64,000 nt of DNA, from contig CM035808.1 in the NCBI GenBank assembly GCA_020466095.1, positions 31,806,391 to 31,870,390 of the forward strand, given 5' to 3'. The position numbers and the translations under genes are program-made. This DNA is from Chlorops oryzae (lineage: Eukaryota > Arthropoda > Insecta > Diptera > Chloropidae). Of this stretch, positions 1 through 11,697 are shown piece after piece (position 1 is the first letter of the stretch; every line of letters starts with the position of its first letter). Under the pieces are notes generated by a model. That model was given only the letters and a program-made list of their open reading frames with translations. It did no database searches and had not been told where the DNA came from.

Positions 1-72
1 TTAATCGCGCTATATGGAAACTAGCATTGATTGGGCTATTTATGAACTACAAAAATTATTTTTATTTTTTAG

Positions 73-2156
73 TGAAAAGCCTATTGTGACGCATGATCTT
101 TACGAAACAGACAAAAAGTGGGCCCTGTCCTTTTCACCCAATAGCTCCGCAAAGGTAAAAAATAAAAATTTTTCCGCTGAGCACTCGATGGCTTTCAATG
201 CCTGTTTTAGATTTTCATATTCTCCAATGAGGAATACTTTGGAAGCGATTTTAATGCTCAGATCGAGCTTGAGGAGGATCAAATCTCCGAAGCGCGCATT
301 GTAAAAAGGAATACTTACACAACGGACGATGCCAGGCAATTGACAATCGGGTAAAATGTGTTTTTTTTTTAAATAGTTTTCAATCAATTTCATTGAATGA
401 TTCTTTTCAGACAGAGGAAATGCATTTTCTTCGACGAAGTTAAACTAAAATTCTTTCCCGATGACTATACCTTCTCGTCGTGCATGAAACAGTGTCGAAT
501 AATGAAGGCATTGAGTATTTGTCGATGTAATCCGCCGTTTTATAAGCCGATAGGTATGAATTTTAAAGTTAATAGACAAAGGCTTATTTTTTTGTACTAA
601 CCGCCCTATTCCAAATTAATATTCCGCGGGAATTTTTCCCTGTAAAAATTTTCTCAACCGAAAAAGGGAGTATTCTTAGGGTTAATTAATGGGAACCCGC
701 GCGGGAGAATTCCCCGGGAGTATTTACAATTGGGCTGCAATTAAAAAGTTTTCTTTTTTTAGACAAATCGATGGGAAGAATGTGCGGCATTGCAGACTTC
801 AAGTGTCTTTATGACTATCGGGAGAACATAACGAACATCAAAGATTGTCTACATTGTGAATTGAGTTGCTCGAAAACCATATTCAATATTGAGAAGTTAT
901 CCAAAATGTATGTATGTATGTTTGATATGGTATGAACAGTTCATTTTTCTGTACGTGAATCAATGCAGTGAAATTCTTCATTCGAATTTTGAGAGAGTAT
1001 TTGAGAGGTTTTCAAATATGAATGATCCACTTTTACTAAATATACTTATGAAGGCCAGTAGCGTAGCAAGTGCGGTTAGGTGCGGGCAGTCTGCCCCGGG
1101 TGTCACCCTTATAGGGGTGCAAAAATCATGCACCTCAATATATTAACTTGATTGTAAAATTTTTTTTTTGTCAGTCATATTCCGCAGTGTTCTTTCTGCT
1201 TTGACATTTTTATGGAGACACCACTATTACTCCGCGGGTGCCACCCGTGCAAGCTACGCCACTGATGAAGGCTTCTTATATGAGTCACCACGGAGGATTA
1301 ATATCACTGAAGCCATAGAGAAGAATTGCTTTAAAAAATCAATAAATTTATAAAGCCTCCTTTTAAGTGAAGAAATTATCATTACAGGAATGGCGAAGCT
1401 GAAAAAATTGCTCCAGGAGTTACAGTCGAATTTTTGACATGGCCCATAATACGCTATAAAAGGGAGGTATGTTGAAAAGGTTGGAATTAATATTATTTTA
1501 ATATTGTGTAAATGGGAGCTTTTCCGATTAAAAAGAATAAATCGAACTATGAAACATTCACAGGTACTCTTTGGTTGGGTCGATCTACTTGTCTCTTTCG
1601 GTGGAATTGCAAGTTTATTTCTTGGCTTCTCGCTGCTTTCTGGAGTGGAAATAATTTATTACTTCACTTTACGCGCTTGTTGTATGGTCCATCGAAATAG
1701 GGTAAGTTCATTTCCAATATTCTTTTTCAAGCTATTTAGTTGCCTATTTTTCTTATTCTTTATAGCAAGAGCTCTACGAAATCGAGGAACGGATTAGGCA
1801 CCAGCCTCCGCCACCAATTGATATATCTCTGAAAGTGGGTAACAAGTCGAAATTGTACGCGAAGTTTTCCGATGATGATTCCGATCCCAACATTCGAAAT
1901 AATCTGAATTATGACAGTAAATCTGAAAAACCAAATAATTTTATGCTCAACGTCCGGCCGGAAAGACGTCGTCGTAAAACTGGGAATGTAAGTATCAGTT
2001 TTTTTATTATTATAAATTATTCCTACTAATTGTTTCATTTTGTAATTCGACTTTTAGAATTATTTTAATTACGCGAAAGCCATGTACAAATCTCCGAAGG
2101 TAACACCGCAATATTGGGAAAAGGATAGCTGGCTATATGGGCAGTATTTGCCATAA
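73..2156 (+). CDS. Pickpocket-family DEG/ENaC sodium channel, 5' partial
   Basis: Amiloride-sensitive-type cation channel subunit of the insect pickpocket family, acting in the plasma membrane of sensory or epithelial cells. Eight exons with consistent phases: 73-154, 211-350, 411-553, 763-907, 1388-1466, 1564-1701, 1766-1987, 2058-2156. The extracellular cysteine-rich part reads IGQRKC, then FPDDYTFSSCMKQCR and CRCNPPFYKP. The exon at 1564 holds the pre-TM2 and TM2 signature: FGWVDLLVSFGGIASLFLGF, then SLLSGVEIIYY, with the G-x-S type selectivity segment. It is followed by FTLRACCM and a cytoplasmic tail ending YGQYLP. The N terminus and TM1 lie left of the window. A hAT-like MITE sits in the 908-1387 intron. 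The family is certain; which ppk paralog it is cannot be told (ppk23 and ppk28 are X-linked candidates in Drosophila). Confidence 0.93.
1048..1272. mobile_element. hAT-type MITE with 8-bp target duplication, in ppk intron
   Basis: A 209-bp element at 1056-1264 starts CAGTAGCGTAGCAAG and ends GCAAGCTACGCCACTG, forming imperfect terminal inverted repeats of about 18 bp. It is bounded by perfect 8-bp direct repeats ATGAAGGC (1048-1055 and 1265-1272). An 8-bp duplication with CAGTG-type ends is the hallmark of hAT transposons. It encodes nothing of its own, and the two short ORFs overlapping it are chance. Confidence 0.9.
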
Positions 2157-2207
2157 ATTTTCATTTATTTCTAGTTATCTCAAGTTTTTCTACATTGTAA
2201 TTGGTTT

Positions 2208-2213
2208 AATAAA
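2208..2213 (+). terminator. Polyadenylation signal of the pickpocket gene
   Basis: AATAAA lies 52 bases after the TAA stop at 2154-2156. It is the first canonical signal downstream. Confidence 0.75.
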
Positions 2214-2229
2214 AACAAAAATGGGATAC

Positions 2230-3725
2230 CATGAACTATTTTATCTCCAGCTTGAAATTCTTTGAGCATTGAAAACTTTCAAAATTTTGAAGGCAGGCAA
2301 GCTAGAAAGCACTTAATAGCCTAATATGACCGGCGACATACAGTGTTAGAGCAGGGACAGACATAGCAACAAATGTTTTGAAACAATTAAATAAGTAATG
2401 AAAAACGTGCGAAGAAAAGAGACGGTTGTTTGTTAAATGTTTCGGAACAATCTCTGCTTCTCTCTCTAGCCCATACATTCATATGAGATTTTTACGAAAC
2501 ATCCCTGCAAACACACTACCTGTTAATTACCAGGAGATTTAACTAATAGCGCTAACTATACTTTTTGGTAATCAATATGAAAAAGATTCTAATAGCTCCT
2601 TAAGGGCAGTGTGAAAAAACTACCTGAAACAAATGTACGCGTAAGAATTTATCCTTTTCTTTCACATGAACACTCGCATATGTTTTGACACACAGTTGTC
2701 TTGCTTTTTCATGGTAGGCATACTGACTGTTTCACGAGTGAAATAACCAGTACTATTAATAAGAATTCCAAGGGTCATAATCTGGTATAGTTAACAACAA
2801 AATTCGTTAGACATCACTCATATATCAGTAGTATTATCAGGCAGCCTTTTAGATAGGTGTATGGAAAGCCTCATGGAAAAACCCCTTAGGTATTCTTTTG
2901 AAAAGAGGCATCACTTTTTGGCAAGCCTACCGGTAGAATATTTTACAGCTAGCGTCAAAATTAAGTAATGCTGTGAAAAAATATAAAATTTTGTAAAGAG
3001 CTGCAAGTCCAAAAAAATTCTTTCGACTTAGGCATATACCAAACATATTTTAAAAAATTTTTAATTAAAATAAAAATTTTTTTATTTTAAATTCATTTCA
3101 ATATGCAACTTTTTAAGTATAGCAAATGTGCAGCACGCTCCACTGTCAGGGTAGTCAGTCAATTCACAAATGATTGAATTATATTTTAGAGCATGGAGCC
3201 GTGTTCGCGATTTTTCATCAGTCTCATATCGCTGTAATCTGAATCCATAAATTTAAAGCTTTGCTTGTTCGTTTTGTCAGAATTTTTCCGTAAAATTTTA
3301 GAATGAATGTAATCAGCTGTTTTTTACCGCCCAAAACAGGCTGTTACATATCTTAAAAAAAACTTAAACGACTGCTGAGAGTTTAAAATTTTTTAAAAAA
3401 TATTTTAAATTATGTGTGAAAATGAAAATCAGATTTTATTTTAAAATTTTTTTAAATATGCTTGGTAATATTGGCTTAACTATTTTTATTCCATAGTGAG
3501 GATTCATCTAGTCCAAAAAAAATTCTTAACAAGTAGTCGGTATTTGTAGCATGAAAATACTTTACTTTTGCATAACACAAAGCCGCCTACATCAGCCGTC
3601 TCTTTTACGCATACGTAATTTAACAACTGGTTAGTGCTTCGGGTAGGCATGTCTTGCCGGGTTATTTCATAGTGCGCATAGTGACTAAGTGCGCATTCAA
3701 AGCGCGGCATGTGTAGACATGTCTA
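2230..3725. other. Intergenic spacer, no gene seen
   Basis: AT-rich sequence between the pickpocket 3' end and the Ankle2 promoter. There are no long ORFs with recognisable protein and no clear repeat boundary. The 68-codon minus-strand ORF at 3504-3710 has no recognisable motif and I treat it as chance. Confidence 0.5.
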
Positions 3726-3733
3726 ACAAAATA

Positions 3734-3792
3734 TATCGATATCACGTTATATCGATGTTTTGTGAGACCCAAGAACAATAACTAAACATCGA
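3734..3792. promoter_or_regulatory. DRE/DREF-like promoter motifs upstream of Ankle2
   Basis: A perfect TATCGATA palindrome at 3734-3741 is followed within 55 bases by TATCGATG and by ATCGATAA. The group lies about 170-230 bases upstream of the Ankle2 start codon. In Drosophila the DRE (TATCGATA) is bound by DREF and is typical of promoters of proliferation and housekeeping genes, which fits a mitotic nuclear-envelope factor. No TATA box is evident. Function is inferred from motif and position only. Confidence 0.55.
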
Positions 3793-3962
3793 TAAATCGC
3801 TTGCATTCCTAAAGTGCGCAAAAAGTAATAACGCGATTCCTTGAAATTCGCTAATAAAATTAAAAATTGCTGAAGTAAAATAGAGAAAAGTTAACATTTA
3901 GCGAGAGTCACTTGGTCTGCGATTTGTTGATGAATTTCGTTGATTAAAAGCGGCTGGGAAAG

Positions 3963-6900
3963 ATGCCATTTTTCGGCCTTTACATTCCTAGCAAGAATGC
4001 TGCAACAACAACAACAACGAAAAACTCGAACGAGCAGAATACGTGTAAGTAGATTTTGAAAAAAAAAGAATTTTAAAGAGGAATCGCGTCATTCTCGATC
4101 GAATTCAAATGTCTTTTATGAAGCTAATTTCAAGTTCATGAATTGTTTGTTCCATAGGAAGTCGTTAGATATGCTTCGATGAATTGCAAACTCTTCAAGT
4201 TCATTACACTTTTGTAGCAAAAACAAACATAGGGGAAAGTGAGAACAATCAGAGAGCTCTGACGAAAGCACAACTGACGTTCTCAAATCTGGGCACGTCG
4301 TTTAGGGCCTTTCCTAGTTATCAATTTAAGTAAAAATTTTGTACTTTTATCGAAGATAAATTGGACTACGTGAATTAACAGACGTCAATGCCAACCAGAA
4401 AAGGTCATAGATATCTCGAAGAACTCCAAGCTCCTATTAGGATTCGTATTGGAATCGTTGCTTAGTTCGGGTTTTCAATACTTGTTCGTATGTGACATTG
4501 AAATTTTTTAATTTTTATCATAACATTAATATTTTAAATTTTGACTTCAATTTTTTATGTGAACTGTCAAATGTGTAAATGCCCCATTAGTTTGAAATTC
4601 GCAATCTTTGTACCATTAGTTAATATGATTTAAAAAGAAACCATTGATCCAACATAAAATTTAAAAAGAGAACAGCTTCTTCCATTTCAAAGAATGCGAA
4701 ATTTTTTACCTCGATTCGCATATTCTTCGAGGAAGAATAAGACCAGCCTCGCAAGAAAGAAACAAAAAAATTAACAGTTAATGATTGAAATGATTTTAGT
4801 CAAATCCCAAAACATCATCATAGAAAGATTATTATGTGTGTTTTCAATAACAACAGTACTACGCAAAATTATTGCAACTGAAGCAACCGCGTTTACTTGC
4901 GTGTAAAATGATGAATTAGGGCTCAGCACAACAATGCTCTTCTTAACTAATTAAATACGTTTGAAAATGTCTCGAGAATGATGAATCGTCGTCTAGTCCA
5001 AAAATATTTTTTCAAGGATTTCATTAATGAAACAAGTATTTATAGATAAGAACCCAAAAGTCCTAAGAAACTCCTTTAACGTAAATTCTTTAGTTTTTCG
5101 ATTGATTAAGTATGAAAATAAGCTTTTCAAAAACGAGTAACATTTTTACTTATACACCTACAAGGAATCTCTATAATTCGAATGTCAAGAGCGATGCAAA
5201 ATCATTCGAGTTAACGAGTTTTTGACTTATAGTGCGCTTTAAAACATTACATCTATTCGGAAAAATATTTAACGTGAAACTGGCGGAAAAGTCCTCGTGA
5301 AATATTATTCAGAATAGGGCTGTAGAGCTTAATGCGCTGAATGTGCTTTTAGGGCTAAGCATGAACGCTGCATTAACAAGAACTTCTCTTCTGTCGAATA
5401 CTATTGCTTGTAACTGTATTTCTTCTTCTTTTGTTCTGAATGTTTATGTATCCAATACGCATGTCCCCCAAATTTGATTTTGATTTTATTTTCTCTTTAT
5501 GCACATTCTTTTTTTTTTCCTCAGTTTTGACTCCAACGCGCGATTAACCCTTCGCCAACAAACCGGCGAACATGTGTTATCTTCAAATTTTGTTTTGCTT
5601 TTCATTTTCACCATTGTTTACAGACGATGTGTGCATGAAAATTACATATGTTTGTACTCGAAACGTTCAATACGTAATTCACATAGTCATTAAATGTAAA
5701 TATGTATATAATATATTGGGGAAATAGGTTATAGGTCTTTGAATATTGAGAGGTGCCTCGAATTTCTTTATTTTCAAAACATCCGAAATGATTTCTTTTA
5801 AATGATCTTTCATTGGGACTTAAATGTGAACAAGATTGCTTTTTACGGTATTATCTTAAATTACGTATGTAGCCAGAATTAAATGTGTGATTTTAGTCGC
5901 AAAGGTATGTTTCAGGTTTGGTGGCACTTCATAACTCAGCATAACAAAACTCAAAAATTTGAATCATCTCTGTGATGATTTTTGCCTAGAAAATAATTTT
6001 ATTAGTCACTCTTAACATCGATGAAGCCTCATGTATCTTCTTTACTACATTCTGAAAACCTACGAAAAGCGTTTTGTGGGCTATTTCCTTTATATACCAG
6101 TTAGTTGAAGCGTGACTTCCGCCCTTTGTTTTCATTAATGCCATCACAATATTATAAGACTTAGTATAGGTTATCGAGAGTATTTTTAACTCGTCTTGCC
6201 GACGAAAATTTAATTGGCGATAAGATTATAGAAAGAACGTCATAAGATTTCTTTAAGAGGTTGTGAAATTTTTGAATATTTGCCAAAGCGTCCACAAAAG
6301 CGATCGCTAATGATAAATTGTACACAAATCTGAATGACGATTTTTAATTGAATAGCAAAATATTTATCTCATTAATTATTACGTTTAAAATCAAATGGAA
6401 TGCATAAAATACATTGATATTTATCAAAAATCTTTTTTAACAGCTGACAGTGTTTACGTTTTCGATAGCAAAAATGAAGCCTTGGTTGTCTTGAAGCAAC
6501 ATAAAGAAGCTCGCTTGCGTGAATTTGTGAACGAAGAAGATGCTATAAAGTATGCAGAGACTGGATATGAAGTTGTTGCAACGCCAAAGTTCGCAGACCC
6601 CAAGTCTGGTGAGCTCATTTTGAATGGGTTTTATTAAATCATAGCAAATTATTAAAATGACCTGAATTTTCACGTTACTCCTCTCGCAGCTTCTACGGCA
6701 GCACTTGAGAAAGCAGCATTTCGTGCTCCTACAAAACAGGAATTGGTTGCATTTCGCAAAGTGATCGAATCCGGTGATTATGAACGTGTCAAATCGATTA
6801 TTTGGGACAATCCACGGTATTTAGTTAGCTCAGGCGATACACCTTCGATGCTCAAAGAAGGATATCGCTATAATGCCTTGCATGTTTGTGCAATTTCAAA

Positions 6901-9900
6901 AAAGCCTCGCATCGCGGAGTTAATTTTGAAGACAGTTTCGGATCCGAAATTCGTTGATTTATTAACCGGCCAAAAGAACGATGAAAAAATGTGCAAAGAA
7001 CTCTCTGCGAACTTGTTGGACTACTATTTAAATATACCCGAGAAGGGGCGGAGTGAAACGCCTTTGCATTTGGCAGCTAAAATCGGTGCCGTTGAAATGG
7101 TTGAAGTACTTACTTCGTATGTCGAATGTCGAATGATCAAGAACAATGATGGCCTTTTTCCTAAGGATGTAGGTGTAAAATTATAACGGTTTCTATGGTC
7201 TCATGTTTATTCACATTTTTTTTTTTTTCAGATAATTTGTTCCCGGCAACCGAATCCGGCACCACACGTATATAAAAAAATTGAGACTCTCTTGGAGGAA
7301 CGTTTTTATGTGCCTGTATTACGTTCAATGGATAATGCTATTCCTCCAGCGATCGGAGAACCCTTCCAAGCCAACGATCCACCGGTAAGAATTCATTCGA
7401 AAAATTAATTTCTTAAAATAATCTCAGCAAACCCGATTGTAATGCTAGTGATACAATCGAAAAAGAAATTATCCTTTCGAAAATTAAAAAAAATCGATTT
7501 GAACATGGAAGAGTTTAACAGAACTATTTGCTCACAGGTTATGAAAACTGATCCTTTAAGTCCAGATGTAAAGATTCAAGCGTTGGCGGGTCCAATGTCG
7601 AAAGAGAAAGCAAAGGTAAGTACCAAGGTAAAAGTATTTAGATTTCGAAAAGCTTTTTATTTAATGTTCTCCACAACGTGTTGTAGCAATTTCGAAGACG
7701 TTGGAAAACGCCACCACGTAACGGTAGCAATACGGCTTCACCAATTGCAAATAATCCGTTCATTTCGCCGCGCGGTAAAAATTCGACACCAACAAAAGCT
7801 TTCAACGGTTTTGATTCACGCTCACCCAATGTCAGATTGCAACGGCGCGCGCTTTTTAATTCTTCGCCACGAAATTCACCGCTTGAAAAGGATAGCCAAA
7901 TAGAGCCACCTGCGGTTGGCAATGAAAATGTGGCAGACAGAGATAACGGGAATTATAACAATCAGATCTCGGATAGTGCTAAGGAGTCCGAGTCTGGAGG
8001 AACTTTTCCCGAAAACAACAATAACAATAACAACAATGAAGGTACTACAGGAGAGTCACTAAATAATACGCAACCAACCTTGATATGCCCAGCAACTCCA
8101 CTGATGCGCCTAAAGAAAAATGCCTTTTTCAATTACCGTGTTCAACAAAATATGAACTCACCAATTGTGTTCGACAGTCATGGCTGTGCGGAGTCACCAA
8201 ATGCAAATTTAAACGGTTCAATAAATGTTGAACAAAATGATATTTGCGTCTCGCCTGGCTACAAGGAGCGCCACATTAAAATCTCTGATACCGAGAAAGG
8301 TCTAGAGGTAATAGGACGCGAATTGGCAAGGGAGCAGAAAGTTGAATGGCGTGAATATTGGGATTTTTTAGATGCCTTTATTGATATTGCGTCCGATGAA
8401 GGGCTACAGAAACTTGAAAGTCATTTCGCCCAGCGCACTAGAGAAACAGAATCAAAAAAAAAGACTGTGAAAACAATGGCAACCGCAACGGTAGCACTCG
8501 ACGAAGTTTGCAGTGCTTTGGAGAAATTCGGTTTCGCCCGCGATGCAAATGCCCAGCAAAGTGTACGCGATGGCAGCAATCAGGATGGCATTCGTGACAT
8601 CAACTCCATTTCCACAAACGCACCAGTATCATCGACTACGAATCCTTATACGTGTGTCGAAAAGTCATTGCAAGTGTTTGCCAAACGCATGACAAAGACC
8701 ATCACACACAACAGCGAAAATGTCATTTGCATCAATGACACTTTACTCTCTGAGCTAAAAAGACTGAAATCGTTGATTTGTAGCTTTAAAGAGGACGTTC
8801 GCTTCCTCGAAGTCGATTTCGCTAAAGTGCACTCACGCATTGCGAATTTAATTTCGACTTATTTGCAAAGTTCGCAGGAAGTCTCCCTTGGCACAACGGC
8901 TAAGGTGAGTTAAAATTTTTTTTTCACTTTAATTCAGTGCAATGAACGTTGTTTTTTTAATTTTTTATTATTTCTAGATCTTAATTGTTTTGAAAAATCT
9001 CGAAAATACTCCCGGTGAGAGGCGTGAGCACATCGAATGTGTGTCCTCAAGAACTTACGATAAACTCGTTAAGCATGGTATGTATAAACAGAAACATTTT
9101 AAAAGACCCAAGCCATAAAAACATTACATTTCTTAGCAATAGAAAATTTTAGAAATTTGAATAGAATTATGCCAAGCATCAAAGCATGCAGGATTATACT
9201 TAAAAGGAATTAACTAAATTGAATAAAATTATCGGGAGATTATGTATATAGAAAGTTATTTTTTGGATAAAGTAACAAATATTCGCTCAATAGATTATGT
9301 TAGCCGCTTTATATTTTATTATTAATTTAATCATTAAAATACTTTACTGCAGAAATGGATCAAACACTGCCCGAAAATCTAACAACAGAGGATTTGTGCA
9401 CCAAGGCATGGCTAGATGAATACATTTGTGAATGTCAATGGGATAGTAATCTAAGTCGGAAAACAAGTCGACGCAATCGTCTGGAAGCTCGTTATAAAAT
9501 TCATCAACAAAATGCCAAACAGGAAAAGACTCAAGAGGAAGTTAGCGCTGATGTCGTGGATTGGCGTATTACGACCGAAAATGACGCCAACGAAGCCAAT
9601 GATTCTTCGGATGAAGATGTTTTCTGGGTAAGTTCGATGATAAGAATAATTTCAGTTTAATAGCCATTAATGCGTTTACTTACAGTCAGATATTGGGGAG
9701 TCTGATGTTGAAAGCGATCGCTGGTACACACCTCTGGATAGTCCACAACGTACAGTTGCTGAAGAAACCGTTGAAAATGATAACTATAAGATTTATGTCT
9801 TTGGGTAAGATATTTTTATTTGTGTATCTATTTCATTTTACAAGTCTTTAAGGAAACGTTCTTTATCCGTGTAGCAATGAACCAACAAAACGTGATTTAG

Positions 9901-10449
9901 ACGTCCTCAATGCAATCTTCCATACCGAAATCGATAGTCGCAAATATCCGCATATTGATGCCTGGCGGACAGCACTACTTCGTTTTCCTAACGAAGAAAT
10001 GGACTAGTGCGTAAACTCTTCGAAATGTTTATTTCATGTTGAAAATAATTTTCTTTTTCTTTTCACATAGTTTTCCATCACCGGCGATTATTAAGAAATC
10101 TCATATATTCACTTCTCGCAATGAAGCTAATAAATCAACTCCACTCAAGCAAACGTCACATGAAATGAAACCAACAAATACCTCATTGCAGCAGTCTTTA
10201 CAACAACAACTGCCTTTCGCTAAACGCCTTTTTAATACACCAACACGTTCGAAAACATTTGGTGGCCTAAACAGTGATAGCGGTGCTCCGCCGAAAACTC
10301 CATTTAACAAACTTCGTGGTCTTTTCTCTACATATCGTGATAACATTGAAAACAGTCCCATACCGTCAACACCAGGAGCCTGCAGCAAAGAGCACAGCGG
10401 CGATGAATCAAATAATTTGTCATTGCTTAACATATCGGCAGCGGAATGA
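3963..10449 (+). CDS. Ankle2: Ankle2, ankyrin-repeat nuclear-envelope/mitosis protein, complete
   Basis: Ortholog of ANKLE2, which regulates BAF phosphorylation through PP2A and the VRK1 kinase in nuclear-envelope reassembly, and fly neuroblast division. Eleven exons: 3963-4044, 6444-6608, 6690-7168, 7232-7384, 7538-7615, 7687-8904, 8978-9077, 9353-9627, 9686-9804, 9875-10006, 10071-10449. They total 3,180 nt, or 1,059 residues, with every junction in phase. The start MPFFGLYIPSKN is the first ATG of exon 1. Residues about 33-70 (VYVFDSKNEALVVLKQHKEA, then EEDAIKYAETG) resemble the RNase H1/viroplasmin-like N-terminal domain known in ANKLE2. Ankyrin units include YNALHVCAISKKPRIAELIL and ETPLHLAAKIGAVEMVEVL. 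The C-terminal half is polar, with proline-directed serines and an Asn-rich run near 8020. I see no LEM domain or membrane segment. The first intron is 2.4 kb. Confidence 0.93.
4045..6443 (+). other. Ankle2 intron 1 (2.4 kb)
   Basis: The donor GTAAGT follows codon 27 plus one base, and the acceptor is TTTTTTAACAG. The interior is AT-rich with no convincing ORF or repeat end. At least part of the reason for its size may be regulatory, but nothing specific is visible. Confidence 0.7.
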
Positions 10450-10923
10450 TGGTCTCATCTTATCTTTTCTTTTTATGCATTTCGGAATAACTTTACTTCT
10501 CGATTTCGTCCAGCATGGGTTTTTTTTTTTTTTTAAATTGTCAAGAGTTGACACGATTCCAGTTTTAATTTAATTTAATTTTTTTTTAATTTTTGATATT
10601 ACATCTTATTTATACCATGCATGGCTTAAGAAAACACACAATCGAATAGTATTAAAACGCAGCAAGCAACCACTTAAAAGATTTTATGTATTTATTGCAT
10701 GTCATATTTGTTTACGTTATGTCTTTAAATGACAGTTCCACCCTAGCTTACCACTTTTCTTAGAAGCATGTCCGCATTATTTTCCTTCATCTTTTTTTTT
10801 TTTTATATATTTGAAAGCACCTTTAAAACATAATTAATGCCTTAAATCTAAGACGGCAATCGAACTTAGGTATCGTATATTGCCTGCTCAGAAAGAGTCT
10901 ACAACCGTTTTTGAAACGTTCTA

Positions 10924-11033
10924 AATAAAATGATTTGTAACCCTGCGCGCGATATGTGAAAACTATCGTGACTTGTGAGCGGTATTGTTTTGTAAAAAGA
11001 ATAGAGATGTATAAACAAGTTTTTTATAATAAA
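10924..11033 (+). terminator. Two polyadenylation signals after Ankle2
   Basis: AATAAA occurs at 10924-10929 and again at 11028-11033, giving a 3' UTR of roughly 0.5-0.6 kb. The interval 11040-11690 after them holds no gene I can support. Confidence 0.55.
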
Positions 11034-11697
11034 TTGTAACATGTTTCTATTAATTAAAACTAAAAAAAAGTTTGATAAGTTTCGGGTAAAAATCGATTAG
11101 TCTCTAGCAAAATTTGAAAGTCCATGTGAACAATAGAGCAAGCGAGGAATATGATAAAAAGTTAAGATTTTGAATGCTCTGGGAATATTCCAAATGGGCG
11201 ACAAAATCGAATGTGCAATTTTGTAGCGATTATTGTTGCTCCTTTTGAAGGAGATATACTCTCTAACGCAGTGATCAATCGGTTTTTTTCGCATACGCCA
11301 AAAATGTATCTGACTGACAGTTTGTATGTTCACCTCGGTCCTAAGAAATATAAAGATATTTATAGATGGCTTCCTGCGGCTGCAGTATTTTGTACGAAAA
11401 ATCGACTCAGACGACTGTTGGACGACAGCATGCAAAGTAATCCACCTTAATTCTCTGTTACATAAAAACTTAAAAAATCGGTAAAAAAAAATTATCAACC
11501 AGGCGAGGCTTTAAAAATTTAAATGAAAATCGTTCTCAATATTAAAAAATAAAAGAAAAATATAAAATTTTGTTTTAAAAATTTTAAGGCTCGATTGTCC
11601 AGTTTTTTTTTTTTTCTTTGTTAAAATCTTTCGAAGTCGTCAAACTAAGTGGTTTGAAGGTTTAAGGCCTAGGTTATATAGTTGATTTTTGGGGAAA

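Noticed and set aside
155..210. Read-through of the first visible pickpocket intron in the 14-304 ORF
   Set aside because: The read-through peptide departs from the channel sequence, while splicing 154 to 211 gives a continuous phase-correct pickpocket reading.
11211..11450. 79-codon ORF between Ankle2 and the first TPR gene
   Set aside because: Composition is not obviously random, but there is no recognisable motif, no clear splice partner and no convincing signal. I left it out of the gene list.
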